DNA from: a virus
Direction: 5' to 3' (one strand)
Virus record (IMG/VR): IMGVR_UViG_3300009103_001698
Location: 1 to 64,000 of that record
DNA: 64,000 bases
Part shown: positions 7,529-16,768 of the stretch, piece by piece
Position numbering within the stretch: the stretch's first letter is position 1
Layout: each line of letters opens with the position of its first letter
Program-made: the position numbers and the translations under genes
The notes under the pieces: generated by a model
The model's database searches: none
What the model saw: only the letters and a program-made list of their open reading frames with translations
Told to the model about the DNA's origin: nothing

Positions 7529-7876
7529 ATGGCAACTTTTAGTAAACAATTTTTATCAGGGAGCACAAGCGGTAAACAGATCAAAGTCACTGCCACAGCA
7601 ACTCCCGGTACAGCAATTCATACACCGGATTCAACTGGTGTCGACGAAATGTGGCTCTATGCTACAAACCAAGATACAGTAGCAGTCGATCTGACTGTGG
7701 AATACGGAGGGGTAACAAGTCCTGATGACAAAATCACGATGAGTGTCCCAAGTAAATCTGGACTAACATTAGTTGTTCCTGGACTAATTATCAGTGGTTC
7801 GAGCTATCCAGTTCGGGCTTTCGCATCAACTGGTTCAGTTGTAATGATTAGCGGCTACGTCAACCGTATTACATAG
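7529..7876 (+). CDS. small beta-rich virion protein
   Basis: This 115-residue protein has alternating Thr/Val/Ser-rich strands and a motif GVDEMWLYATNQDTVAVDLTVEYGG. It lacks signal peptides and catalytic motifs. A GGAGAAATAT ribosome site precedes the ATG, and the next large LamG gene follows 8 bases downstream. Context suggests a structural or fibre-associated protein, similar in style to small phage head-tail or fibre decoration proteins. I do not recognise it by family. Confidence 0.5.
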   Translation: MATFSKQFLSGSTSGKQIKVTATATPGTAIHTPDSTGVDEMWLYATNQDTVAVDLTVEYGGVTSPDDKITMSVPSKSGLTLVVPGLIISGSSYPVRAFASTGSVVMISGYVNRIT

Positions 7877-7884
7877 GAAATGAG

Positions 7885-10800
7885 ATGGCAAAGATCAATG
7901 CCCAAAGACATGTATCAGGCACACTACAGGCAAAAGGATTGGGACCGCAAAGCAACAAAGCGGTTGACCCCAATTCTGTGGATAATTGTACTCTTTGGAC
8001 TGACTTCACCGACACATCAAAAGTAAAAACAACTGGCTCTGATCCTGGCAACCAAATCTATAAGGTTGAGGACAAATCTCGTCAGGGTAATGATCCTTAC
8101 CAAAGGTATTTCTCTCCAACAGACTTTGCGGATTGTTCGCTGTGGCTGGATGCTGATGATGCTTCATCGATAACACTCAATGGAACAGACGTTTCACAGT
8201 GGAACGATAAATCCGGCAACAGCCGGCATCTGTCCCAGAGTGCGGCAACAAACCAACCAGCGCTAACCACCGCCGGACTGAACGGTAAATCGGTGGTCAC
8301 TTTTGACGGCAACGATAATTATCTGGTTCGTGACGATGCCCTAGGGTTCAGCGGGAACCCTGCCGCGTCAGTCTTCATTGTGGTGAAGGATAACGAGTAC
8401 GCAGGTTATGAGAATCGGGTCTTGAACTTTGGGAGGGATGGCAACAGTAACGACCGCCAGAACATCGGCTTTGGCACAGACGCAAGCTGGCGCTTCAATG
8501 GTGGCGCTCATGTGTTTGCCAATGACGAACTCGACGACAACGTGCCAGCCATTGGCACTTGGCGATGTCCAGCCGGTCAAACGTTTGCGGATAGTGATTT
8601 TTTCCGCAATGGCGCAGCTGGGGCGACAACATCGACAAGCAATCCATCTTTACAAGTCAATATTCCAAGCAGCGTGGATTTATACACCACCCTGGGCAAA
8701 GGCTGGGGTCAGAACAATGATCACAATGATAACATTTTTTGGATTAGCGGCTTCATCGCAGAGGTCATCGTCTACAATCGCTACATTACGGACGCAGAGC
8801 GAGCCACAGTAGAAACCTACCTCCAAAACAAATGGAACATAACAGTCGCAACACAGTCAGCTGATACCATCTTTACTTCTCATTATCCTAACCATTTAGG
8901 TACAGAAGGATTTGGGCTAAACAACCTTCCAAGTATGAGAGCAACAGATGCCAATCTTCATTTGGACATCTCTGGCTCTTGGACGTCCAACACTGGCTCA
9001 ACAGTATACGGAGTATTCCGCAAATACGAAAATTCAGGTAATGACTATCTCTTATCATACGGTGAGAGGAAAATAAGAACAAGCGGTTCCAACCTACAAT
9101 GGGTCGCAACAGGAGACACAACACTTCAAGCATCTTCTTCTTTATCAACAGGCACTGACTATTTGGTTACAGTCACAGAAGATAGAACGTCGACTTTCTC
9201 ACCAACAGACATTGTTAGTTGTTCACTGTGGTTGGACGCTGATGATGCTTCTTCAATAACACTCAATGGAACAAACATTTCACAGTGGACAAACAAAGCC
9301 CCAGCACCATACGCTGGATTATTTGATCTTACCCAGTCCAGCGCAGCGTCACAACCAGCTTTTGTAACCGACGGTCAGAACGGCAGATCGGTGGTGCGCT
9401 TTGATACAACAGTCGACGAAGAGTTGAACGGTGTTGGTTCGGATGCCTACCAAACCCCAGCCGCATCAAACGACGAGGTGACGATCTTTGCGGTTTGCCG
9501 ATTCACCACAGGACACACCATAACAAGACTAGCCGTCTCGGCTATTATTGGTTGGGGGTTGGATTCCAACTACAGGTGGGACGTATCACCCAAGGGCTGG
9601 TTTGGGTTTGGCGACGGAGAAAACAATAGCAACGGACACTGTCTGGTGGCGGACGGGTATAAAGAATCCAGTTCATTTGTAAAAGCCTCGCTCGCCAGTC
9701 CATTTGGATTCACCGAGAATAACCGTATCTACTCTTTTAGAAATCAAGCCGCCGCACCCTTGAGAATCAACGGCGATGGGAGTCTGACACTGAATCAAAA
9801 TGATGCTCCACTGGCAAATACTTATTACTCAGACACCGCGAAAAAGTGGCTGACCGTGGGACGGGGCAATGCTGAGAGTTACGCCAACAACTTCGACGGC
9901 GATATCTGCGAAATCATCTGCTACGCAAGAAACCTAACAGACGCTGAAACGACCACAGTAGAAACCTACCTCCAAAACAAATGGAACATAACAGTAGCAA
10001 CTTCGTCCTACACAGAAGGAAACGAACCTGTCTCCTCTATGTACCTCAATGGCGTATTAGAACAACACTCAACAGCAATAAGCTCTTCCAATACACTTGC
10101 TTACGGCTCAATCGGCGGTTCAGGTTCATCAGGCGGCAACTTCGCAGGCAACATTGGTGAGATTGTTATGTATGATCCTCCTGTTACATCGTGGAGAAAC
10201 AGAAAGAAAGTTGAAAGATACTTGGCAGACAAATACAACATTAACTATACAGGGTTCCAACCAGACCAAATAACAGCATCAATTGACGCAACTGGCAACA
10301 GCGATTCAAAGTTGGTTCTGTGGCTTGATGCTTCTGATCAGAGCACTGTTACTAATACAGTTGTTGAAGCTTGGGTACCAACAGACATTGTTAGTTGTTC
10401 GTTGTGGCTGGATGCTGATGATGCTTCTTCAATAACGCTTTCTCCAGCTGGAATAACATCGTCGATTAACACTAACTATGCTTTGGCTACTAATGGTTCT
10501 ACTGCTAGTGCTAGTAGTATCTCAGGTCAGTGGGGATCTCCACCTTCTGTTATTATCGACGGTGCTACTGATGGTAATGGCGAAGCAAAATGTAACCACA
10601 CAAACCAAGAAACCAACTCTTGGGTTCAAGTCGACTTCGGTCAAAGCAGAGACATAAATAAGGTTGTTATTTGGAATAGAACAGATGGTACTAACGAAAA
10701 TCGTCTAGACGGCTATAGGCTAGATTTTTATACTGGTTCGAATGGTGCAGGAAGTGTTGTCCATACGATCTCAGAAAGCCCGGGCAATGGTTGGGCAAGC

Positions 10801-12312
10801 ACCACTTCGACTTTGACTGCTTCAATAGAATGCCGTTCTATCCGACTGGTGAACGAAGATGCTACCCAGCCACAGTTTACCCACATAGCTGAATTTCAAG
10901 CTTTCCATGAGCGCGGTGGCGTTTCACAGTGGACAAACAAAGCCCCAGCACCATACGCTGGATTATTTGATCTTACCCAGTCCAGCGCAGTGTCACAACC
11001 AGCTTTTGTAACCGACGGTCAGAACGGCAGGTCTGTTGTGCGGTTTGATTACTCTGTAGATGAAGAGTTGAATGGTGTTGGCTCGGACGCTTACCAAACG
11101 CCAGCTTCTAGCGGTGGGGAACTCACGATCTTTGCTGTTTGTCGATACTCGACGGGGCACTCTAAGACAAGCACTTATATCGCCGGTGTTTTGGGCTTTG
11201 CCTTGAACTCTGCCTACGGGTTTTACTTTAGCGGCTCTGAAGGTGGTTTTGCGTTTGGAGATAGCGACGATTACGCCGGCCATTATCTGATGGGCGAAAC
11301 CATGCGCTTCCCCACAAACAGCGATTTTAAAAAGATATCACTTGCCAGCCCAAACGGGTTCACAGAAACCAATCGCATTTACACACTACGAAATCAAGCC
11401 ACCGCCCCCCTACGAATCAACGGCGATGGGAGCCAAACGCTTCAACACAACGACGCGCCCATGCCCGGTGTTTATCAGTCAGACACCGATCACAAATGGC
11501 TGACTGTCGGGCGTGGGTACGCCGACTATGCCAGCAACTTCGACGGTGATATCTGCGAAATCATCTGCTACGCAAAAAACCTAACAGACGCTGAAATGAC
11601 CACAGTAGAAACCTACCTCCAAAACAAATGGAGTGTTACAGTCGCAACTCAATCAAGCGACGTAACACCTTATTCAGCCGGCATCTCCAACTGGTCATCA
11701 AAGGTTGGCAGTATTTCTGCTACACAAACTTCTGCTTCTTACAGACCAACAACAGGCAGTATAGACGGAAAGAAGATGATCTTTTTCAGCGGTTCATCGG
11801 ATTCAACTGCTCCTTACTTGGAGATTACAGGTGCGGCAACGGCTTCACTGGACTTCGTTGCTGGAACAGACGCTTATACAGTATTCGTTGCTCACCAACA
11901 GAACTCTGGCAGTGGCTATGATACACTTATAGGCAGTGGACCACAATACGCTTTGAGCTATGACAGAAACAACGCTCTCCTCAAAAGTGACTTTGGCACA
12001 GGCACAGTTTCAGGAAGCAACACTCACGGTTCAACTTTCCACCTTGCCAGTTCTCTAACATCAACAACACTAAACAAAGTGTATGTTACAGGTACACTGT
12101 CAGCAACGGGTGCTATTGGAAGTGCTGTAACTGGCTCTTCTGCTGTTCATATTGGAGCACAAGAAGTTTCAAGTTCTGTAACCAACCGACTTCAAAGTGG
12201 TTCGATCGGAGAAATCCTTGTTTATTCAGGTTCTCTAACAAACTTTGAGAGAAAACAAGTTGAAGAATACTTATACGATAAGTGGGAGATAGAAACAAGT
12301 GCCTCTTATTAA
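7885..12312 (+). CDS. giant adhesin with LamG domains nested in LamG domains and one discoidin domain
   Basis: This 1475-residue protein reads as two host LamG domains interrupted by whole inserted modules. Host 1 runs CTLWTDFTDTSKV (about residue 35) to EIVMYDPP and YLADKYNI (about 790). It is broken by LamG inserts at residues 77-325 and 439-707. Host 2 runs LVLWLDASDQST (about 815) to GEILVYSGSLT and YLYDKWEI (end). It is broken by an insert at residues 830-1257, which itself contains an F5/8 type C (discoidin) domain at about 854-1012. Inserts start near PTDIVSCSLWLDADDASS and end YLQNKWNITVATQS. Discoidin and LamG folds commonly bind glycans, so I infer a receptor-binding or decoration protein. 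It has a GGAAATGAG leader and follows small structural genes. Confidence 0.75.
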   Translation: MAKINAQRHVSGTLQAKGLGPQSNKAVDPNSVDNCTLWTDFTDTSKVKTTGSDPGNQIYKVEDKSRQGNDPYQRYFSPTDFADCSLWLDADDASSITLNGTDVSQWNDKSGNSRHLSQSAATNQPALTTAGLNGKSVVTFDGNDNYLVRDDALGFSGNPAASVFIVVKDNEYAGYENRVLNFGRDGNSNDRQNIGFGTDASWRFNGGAHVFANDELDDNVPAIGTWRCPAGQTFADSDFFRNGAAGATTSTSNPSLQVNIPSSVDLYTTLGKGWGQNNDHNDNIFWISGFIAEVIVYNRYITDAERATVETYLQNKWNITVATQSADTIFTSHYPNHLGTEGFGLNNLPSMRATDANLHLDISGSWTSNTGSTVYGVFRKYENSGNDYLLSYGERKIRTSGSNLQWVATGDTTLQASSSLSTGTDYLVTVTEDRTSTFSPTDIVSCSLWLDADDASSITLNGTNISQWTNKAPAPYAGLFDLTQSSAASQPAFVTDGQNGRSVVRFDTTVDEELNGVGSDAYQTPAASNDEVTIFAVCRFTTGHTITRLAVSAIIGWGLDSNYRWDVSPKGWFGFGDGENNSNGHCLVADGYKESSSFVKASLASPFGFTENNRIYSFRNQAAAPLRINGDGSLTLNQNDAPLANTYYSDTAKKWLTVGRGNAESYANNFDGDICEIICYARNLTDAETTTVETYLQNKWNITVATSSYTEGNEPVSSMYLNGVLEQHSTAISSSNTLAYGSIGGSGSSGGNFAGNIGEIVMYDPPVTSWRNRKKVERYLADKYNINYTGFQPDQITASIDATGNSDSKLVLWLDASDQSTVTNTVVEAWVPTDIVSCSLWLDADDASSITLSPAGITSSINTNYALATNGSTASASSISGQWGSPPSVIIDGATDGNGEAKCNHTNQETNSWVQVDFGQSRDINKVVIWNRTDGTNENRLDGYRLDFYTGSNGAGSVVHTISESPGNGWASTTSTLTASIECRSIRLVNEDATQPQFTHIAEFQAFHERGGVSQWTNKAPAPYAGLFDLTQSSAVSQPAFVTDGQNGRSVVRFDYSVDEELNGVGSDAYQTPASSGGELTIFAVCRYSTGHSKTSTYIAGVLGFALNSAYGFYFSGSEGGFAFGDSDDYAGHYLMGETMRFPTNSDFKKISLASPNGFTETNRIYTLRNQATAPLRINGDGSQTLQHNDAPMPGVYQSDTDHKWLTVGRGYADYASNFDGDICEIICYAKNLTDAEMTTVETYLQNKWSVTVATQSSDVTPYSAGISNWSSKVGSISATQTSASYRPTTGSIDGKKMIFFSGSSDSTAPYLEITGAATASLDFVAGTDAYTVFVAHQQNSGSGYDTLIGSGPQYALSYDRNNALLKSDFGTGTVSGSNTHGSTFHLASSLTSTTLNKVYVTGTLSATGAIGSAVTGSSAVHIGAQEVSSSVTNRLQSGSIGEILVYSGSLTNFERKQVEEYLYDKWEIETSASY
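8113..8859 (+). repeat. inserted LamG module 1
   Basis: A complete LamG module of about 250 residues sits inside host LamG 1 of the 7885 gene. It opens PTDFADCSLWLDADDASS and closes YLQNKWNITVATQS. Removing it joins a continuous host domain. Confidence 0.6.
9199..10005 (+). repeat. inserted LamG module 2
   Basis: A complete LamG module of about 270 residues splits host LamG 1 between TVTEDRTS and SYTEGNEP, just before the host YLNG strand. About 150 bp (9288-9440) match 3173-3325 with only about one difference. Confidence 0.65.
10372..11655 (+). repeat. inserted LamG module 3, carrying a discoidin domain
   Basis: A LamG module inserted after the first strand of host LamG 2; its own first loop holds a discoidin domain (10444-10920). 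Outer borders match the other inserts. Confidence 0.65.
10444..10920 (+). repeat. nested discoidin (F5/8C) domain, copy 1
   Basis: About 155 residues with NYALATNGSTAS, WVQVDFGQSRDINKVVIWNRTD, YRLDFYTGSN and CRSIRLVNED, a typical F5/8C pattern. Close DNA similarity to 12449-12901. Confidence 0.65.
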
Positions 12313-15223
12313 TAAACAACGATTGATGGGTTCAGGACAGGTGACAAGCGCATCTGCTCAAAACGAAGGAACATTTCATCCAAAGCAAGTTTCAGGACTT
12401 CAACAATGGTATGATGCTTCTGACGCTTCAACACTTGCTACAGCGAGTGTTGTTACTGAAACTAACCATGCTTTGGCGAGCAATGGCTCTACTGCTACTC
12501 AGGTTGGTACCAACTATGGCGGCGTTGCGTCAAGAGCGATTGATGGTAATACTGACGGCAATTGGAACAATGGCTCTGTAACTCACACTAATTCTACAAC
12601 CAATGCTTGGTGGCAAGTAGATTTCGGTCAAACTAGAAGCATAGACAAGGTTGTTATTTGGAATAGAACAGATAACGCTCAGGATCGTCTAGACGGCTAT
12701 AGGTTAGATTTTTATACTGGTTCGAATGGTGCAGGAAGTGTTGTCCACACTATCTCAGAAAGCCCGAGCATCCCTAGTTGGACAAGCACCACTTCGACTC
12801 TGACTGCTTCGGTTGCCTGCCGCTCTATCCGACTGGTGAACGAAGATGCTACCCAGCCACAGTATCTCTCCATAGCTGAATTTCAAGCGTTTCAATCCGA
12901 GGTGGTAAGTCAATATCTATATCTCACACAATGGCAAGACAAAAGCGGTAATGCCTTTCACCTAACAGCAAGCAGCACAACATCAGCACCCGTATTATCA
13001 GCAAATGAGATCTATACACACGCAGCAGTTCAATTCTCTGGTACTGTATCAAGCTCACTGCCAGTTGTAACATCGTCTGCTGTTTATGGAAACAACTGGT
13101 ATCCAACCAGTATTGCTTCTTGTTCGTTATGGCTGGACGCTGACGATGCAAGCACGATAAGCGAGAGCGGCGGTGCTATCTCAGCCTGGACTAACAAAGC
13201 TCCCGCGCCCTATGCCGGGCTCTTCGACCTTACACAGAGCAATGGGGCAAACCAGCCTTCTCTGATAGCTGGCGGACAAAACAGCCGCTCTGTTGTGCGG
13301 TTCAACACGTCTGTGGATGAAGAGCTGAACGGCGTTGGTTCAGACACATATCAGACACCGGCCTCTAGCGGTAAAGAGATCACGATCTTTATGGTTTGTC
13401 GTTTTTCGACAGGTCACTCCAGAACAAGCCAATACATAGCAGGCATCCTGGGCTTTGCTTTGGACTCTGATTATAGAGCCAACGGTGCCGATAAGGGTGG
13501 CATTGCGTTTGGTGATGCAGAAGGTAGCGCCGGTCATTATCTGATGGGCGACCAGATGCATTGGCCCACGACCAACACATTCAAAAAAGCATCGCTTGCC
13601 AGCCCCAACGGATTCACCGAAAGCCAGCGCGTTTACACATTTAGGAACCAAGCCACCGCACCAATGAGAATCAACGGCGACGGAAGCCTGACACTTAAAC
13701 AGAACGACTCCCCCCTACTCGGTGTTTATCGGTCGGACACCGATCACAAATGGTTGACCGTCGGGCGCGCTTACGCCGACACCAGCTATCCCAGCAACTT
13801 CGATGGCGATATCTGCGAAATCATTTGTTATGCGGCCAACCTCTCGGACGCTGAAACGACCACAGTAGAAACCTACCTCCAAAACAAATGGGACATAACA
13901 GTGGCAACTCAATCAAGCGATATAACTTCAGACAACACAGATGTCGCCTATCCAACGCAATCTGTCTCAACCGAAGCCAAGTCTATTGTTGCTGTAATCA
14001 AGCAGGACAGCGCATCCTCGGGCTCTGTATGGGCATTCAAAAGTGGCAGCAACTACTACGGAACATTCTCAACAGACCGAGCAGGAAATACAGATTTTGC
14101 TTATGGCAGCAATACACAAACATCGTCTTTGACATCACCGTTTACCAACGCAGTACCAGCTGTTGTATCAACTGTCTGGGGCGGTGGGTATTCAAAGGTC
14201 TACAAAGACGGCACACTACAAACAAGCAACCAACTAAACAACACCATTAGTGGCAGTGCTCATCTGGTTATTGGACAAGAAGTTATTGATGGTCCTTGGG
14301 AACCAACAGACATTGTTAGTTGTTCGTTGTGGCTGGATGCTGATGATGCTTCTTCAATAACACTTTCTGGTTCCAATGTTACTCAATGGAGTGATAAATC
14401 AGGTAATGGAAATCATTATGGACACGCAACCGCAGCTAATCAACCTGCTTATTCAGCGTCTGTGATTAATGGTCGTTCTGTGGTGACAACATATGATTCA
14501 GGAGATGCCCAATTTTTAAGTTGTAGTTCTACAACTGATTATGTTGATAGCAGTAATCATTTTACAACTTTTATGGTTACTCAACAATATGATGAGACGG
14601 GCGGATACGGGGCTGCTTTACCGTTCTATTTTGGGGGTGCGTCTCTAACCAGTAATGGTTCTCAATATATAGCATATCAGCTGTGGGAGCCGGGTACTGT
14701 TTATTCTAATACCTATATGATGAATAATGCGTCAAAGGATGCCACTATATCAATTGATTGGTTAGCAGATTGGAAAGGACAAACCAAAATTATAACTGGT
14801 CGACAGCATTCTGCCGGGGTAGAATTGAGATTAACTGGTACGCTAGGCAATTTGAATGCCAGTGGCGTCAACACTGTAAATGGTACAGGGGCATCGTTGA
14901 TTGGAGCCGACCTCATCACTCAAACCAGTTACAGATCTAATATTCACTTCGCAGAAATCATTCAATATAACAGAGGACTAACAGACGCAGAATGTGCCAC
15001 AGTTGAAACCTACCTCCAAAACAAATGGGACATAACAGTAGCAACACAATCAACAAACCCAGTCCTAAACTCTGATAATACATCAACAGCAACACCAACA
15101 ACAAACGCTTGGTCAGGATCAATTGGAGAAATGCTTGTTTACAACCGAGCAATAAGCGATAAGGAAAGAAACCGAGCAGAAAACTATTTACAACAGAAGT
15201 GGAGAGTTACAGGAAGTAGCTAA
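12299..15223 (+). CDS. large adhesin: LamG host domain with discoidin and two LamG inserts
   Basis: This 974-residue protein is one host LamG domain, from GLQQWYDASDAST (about residue 32) to GEMLVYNRAISDKER and YLQQKWRVTGSS at the end. Three modules split it: a discoidin domain (about residues 51-201), a LamG module (267-539) and a second LamG module (667-918). Removing the inserts leaves an ordinary LamG sequence in order. I choose GTG 12299 because MPLINKQRLMGSGQ parallels the MAKINAQRHVSGT start of the previous gene and GGGAGA lies 8-9 nt upstream; ATG 12326 is the alternative. It overlaps the previous gene by 14 bases. I infer a surface glycan-binding virion protein. Confidence 0.72.
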   Translation: MPLINKQRLMGSGQVTSASAQNEGTFHPKQVSGLQQWYDASDASTLATASVVTETNHALASNGSTATQVGTNYGGVASRAIDGNTDGNWNNGSVTHTNSTTNAWWQVDFGQTRSIDKVVIWNRTDNAQDRLDGYRLDFYTGSNGAGSVVHTISESPSIPSWTSTTSTLTASVACRSIRLVNEDATQPQYLSIAEFQAFQSEVVSQYLYLTQWQDKSGNAFHLTASSTTSAPVLSANEIYTHAAVQFSGTVSSSLPVVTSSAVYGNNWYPTSIASCSLWLDADDASTISESGGAISAWTNKAPAPYAGLFDLTQSNGANQPSLIAGGQNSRSVVRFNTSVDEELNGVGSDTYQTPASSGKEITIFMVCRFSTGHSRTSQYIAGILGFALDSDYRANGADKGGIAFGDAEGSAGHYLMGDQMHWPTTNTFKKASLASPNGFTESQRVYTFRNQATAPMRINGDGSLTLKQNDSPLLGVYRSDTDHKWLTVGRAYADTSYPSNFDGDICEIICYAANLSDAETTTVETYLQNKWDITVATQSSDITSDNTDVAYPTQSVSTEAKSIVAVIKQDSASSGSVWAFKSGSNYYGTFSTDRAGNTDFAYGSNTQTSSLTSPFTNAVPAVVSTVWGGGYSKVYKDGTLQTSNQLNNTISGSAHLVIGQEVIDGPWEPTDIVSCSLWLDADDASSITLSGSNVTQWSDKSGNGNHYGHATAANQPAYSASVINGRSVVTTYDSGDAQFLSCSSTTDYVDSSNHFTTFMVTQQYDETGGYGAALPFYFGGASLTSNGSQYIAYQLWEPGTVYSNTYMMNNASKDATISIDWLADWKGQTKIITGRQHSAGVELRLTGTLGNLNASGVNTVNGTGASLIGADLITQTSYRSNIHFAEIIQYNRGLTDAECATVETYLQNKWDITVATQSTNPVLNSDNTSTATPTTNAWSGSIGEMLVYNRAISDKERNRAENYLQQKWRVTGSS
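12449..12901 (+). repeat. inserted discoidin (F5/8C) domain, copy 2
   Basis: A discoidin domain inserted in the loop after the first host strand, the same loop used by copy 1. It has WWQVDFGQTRSIDKVVIWNRTD and YRLDFYTGSNGAG, almost identical to copy 1. Confidence 0.65.
13097..13915 (+). repeat. inserted LamG module 4
   Basis: A LamG module of about 273 residues, opening WYPTSIASCSLWLDADDAS and closing YLQNKWDITVATQS, interrupts the host domain after SSAVYG. Confidence 0.6.
14297..15052 (+). repeat. inserted LamG module 5
   Basis: A LamG module of about 252 residues, opening WEPTDIVSCSLWLDADDASS and closing YLQNKWDITVATQS, interrupts the host domain after VIGQEVIDG, just before its last strand and helix. 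Confidence 0.6.
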
Positions 15224-15249
15224 ACAATAATAACATTAAGGAGAAAACA

Positions 15250-15537
15250 ATGGCAACAGTATTATCATTCACAACGGAAGCAGAAGCAGACACAGCACAA
15301 GCACAAGTGGCAACCAATATGGGCTTACCACGAGTTGGTGTGAACGCAGCAACTGGCTTACCAGAACCAAATGCTACAAGAACAACTGCTTGGGCAACAG
15401 TTCAAAAAAAGTGGGAAGAAGATAAATGGTATTTTTCTAAACCCCCTGAAAGTTCAATGGACGGTGTTTCGGGTCATACAGAAGAAGAAACTGACGACAC
15501 TTGGCACGAGCCAATGGACGAAGATATGATGCCTTAA
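15250..15537 (+). CDS. small acidic phage protein
   Basis: This 95-residue protein starts MATVLSFTTEAEADTAQ and ends with a very acidic tail (EEETDDTWHEPMDEDMMP). A TAAGGAGAAAAC ribosome site precedes it. The central TRTTAWATVQKKWEEDKWYF segment is probably helical. Its position directly after the adhesin gene is where small fibre chaperones or attachment proteins are often found, but there is no recognisable motif, and that role is a guess. Confidence 0.5.
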   Translation: MATVLSFTTEAEADTAQAQVATNMGLPRVGVNAATGLPEPNATRTTAWATVQKKWEEDKWYFSKPPESSMDGVSGHTEEETDDTWHEPMDEDMMP

Positions 15538-15560
15538 CAGTGGCGAACAAAAATAACAAA

Positions 15561-15569
15561 CTATTTATT
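15561..15569 (+). promoter_or_regulatory. late-promoter-like element CTATTTATT
   Basis: The element ends 22 nt before the ATG at 15592, the second PGIG-family gene, mirroring the arrangement at 6561/6593. Confidence 0.45.
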
Positions 15570-15591
15570 ATAGCAACATAGGACAAATAAA

Positions 15592-15987
15592 ATGGCTTCA
15601 TATCAAAACTATAAACCAGGGATCGGCTCTGTCGGATCATACCAAATAGCAGCAGTCCCTTACATTACAGGGTCGGCAGCGTTGACAGTCGGTGCGGAAC
15701 ATCAAATTTCATTTCCAGCAGTGGCAAGATCGGTCACAGTCGTACTGAATTCAGCGAGCACAGAAATGAAAGTTCATTTTAATGCTTCTGGTTCAGGTAA
15801 TGTTGTAACTGGAAGACACTATGTTACTCTTGATAGTAAGGAAGACGCGGTGTCTTTTAATGTCCGTTGTAAAGAAATCTATGTCTCATCCACAACTGGA
15901 ACCTGTACTTACACTGTCATCGCAGAACTTACCAGCATTGGAACAGGCGAAATGGGAGCATTGACCGGCTCTGGTTTGACTGAATAA
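15592..15987 (+). CDS. virion structural protein, PGIG/GSGLTE family (copy 2)
   Basis: This 131-residue paralogue of the 6593 gene shares KPGIGSVGSYQ, YITGS, VHFNASGSGNV, AVSFNVRCKEIYVSS and the tail ALTGSGLTE. Both copies lie behind a CTATTTAT element and head a set of carbohydrate-binding-type virion genes, so they may play the same adaptor or decoration part for two sets of surface proteins. Beta-rich, no signal peptide. Function not recognised. Confidence 0.6.
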   Translation: MASYQNYKPGIGSVGSYQIAAVPYITGSAALTVGAEHQISFPAVARSVTVVLNSASTEMKVHFNASGSGNVVTGRHYVTLDSKEDAVSFNVRCKEIYVSSTTGTCTYTVIAELTSIGTGEMGALTGSGLTE

Positions 15988-15999
15988 AGGAACCAACAA

Positions 16000-16752
16000 A
16001 TGGCACGTTACACACCAGGAGCATCAGCAGCAACAACAGTAAGAAGAAACTTGTGGCAAAAGCCGGCAACACCGCATGAATACGACGACGAATTTGAGAG
16101 TACAACGCTTGACCCAGCATGGGTTTATTACGTCAATGGTGTGCTTCACGGGTCTCCACCATCGTCAACCGCCATTGACATCTATGGCGCTGTGGCTGAG
16201 ACAGAGGCGCGAATGCATACCCATGAGACCCACACACCAAGCTGGCTGAGGGTACAATGCTCGACGGATAACAACCACATGCATATGTTACAAAAGACCA
16301 TAGACAGGTCGACGTGTGGTGATGACTTTTTAGTGTTGCTCCGATTCCGATTCACCCAAGACTTGTCCGCGTCTGACTATGAATCGCTGGTGATGCTACA
16401 GCTACAGAACGCGGCTGGTACGGATGAATCATGGATTCGAGTGGTACAAAAATATCACGGCAGTAGTGGTTTACTGGTGCAGGCGACAACGCCTGAAGGC
16501 AGCACCTCGACGACAACGGCGATAACAAACGAAGGCACAGCCATTCAATATATCGCAATGCAATGTGTCGGAAACAGTGTTTTTCATTGGTGTGGAACGT
16601 CGTCGAACTTCATCTTTGTTGGCGAGCAAGACCAGGGCACCACGTTTGAACCGACCAAGTTAATGCTAAAGTTTCGGCGTACTGCTGGAGACACTCAGAT
16701 TCTGAGCGTCGATTTTGTCCGCATAATTCCGGGCGCGACATTCCCATTCTAA
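16000..16752 (+). CDS. concanavalin-like virion protein, tandem copy 1
   Basis: This 250-residue protein starts MARYTPGASAATTVRRNLW and continues into PHEYDDEFESTTLDPAWVYY, an opening typical of concanavalin-like/glucanase-type beta sandwiches. SWLRVQCSTDNN lies in the middle, and LMLKFRRTAGDTQILSVDFVRIIPG forms the final strands. I see no glutamate pair typical of an active glycoside hydrolase, so binding rather than cleavage is more likely. It is one of three tandem paralogues, closest to copy 3. It has an AAGGAACCAACAA leader. I infer a virion surface protein. Confidence 0.62.
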   Translation: MARYTPGASAATTVRRNLWQKPATPHEYDDEFESTTLDPAWVYYVNGVLHGSPPSSTAIDIYGAVAETEARMHTHETHTPSWLRVQCSTDNNHMHMLQKTIDRSTCGDDFLVLLRFRFTQDLSASDYESLVMLQLQNAAGTDESWIRVVQKYHGSSGLLVQATTPEGSTSTTTAITNEGTAIQYIAMQCVGNSVFHWCGTSSNFIFVGEQDQGTTFEPTKLMLKFRRTAGDTQILSVDFVRIIPGATFPF

Positions 16753-16768
16753 TAAGGACAACAAACAA

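Noticed and set aside
8804-15052. CRISPR-like or tandem DNA repeats from the recurring segment for YLQNKWNITVATQS
   Set aside because: The recurring stretch is a coding border of LamG modules spaced by about 0.75-2 kb, not a regular array with spacers.
1-15223. Diversity-generating retroelement variation in the LamG modules
   Set aside because: The copies differ at all bases and along whole blocks, not at adenines of a short template, and I see no reverse transcriptase or template repeat in the window.
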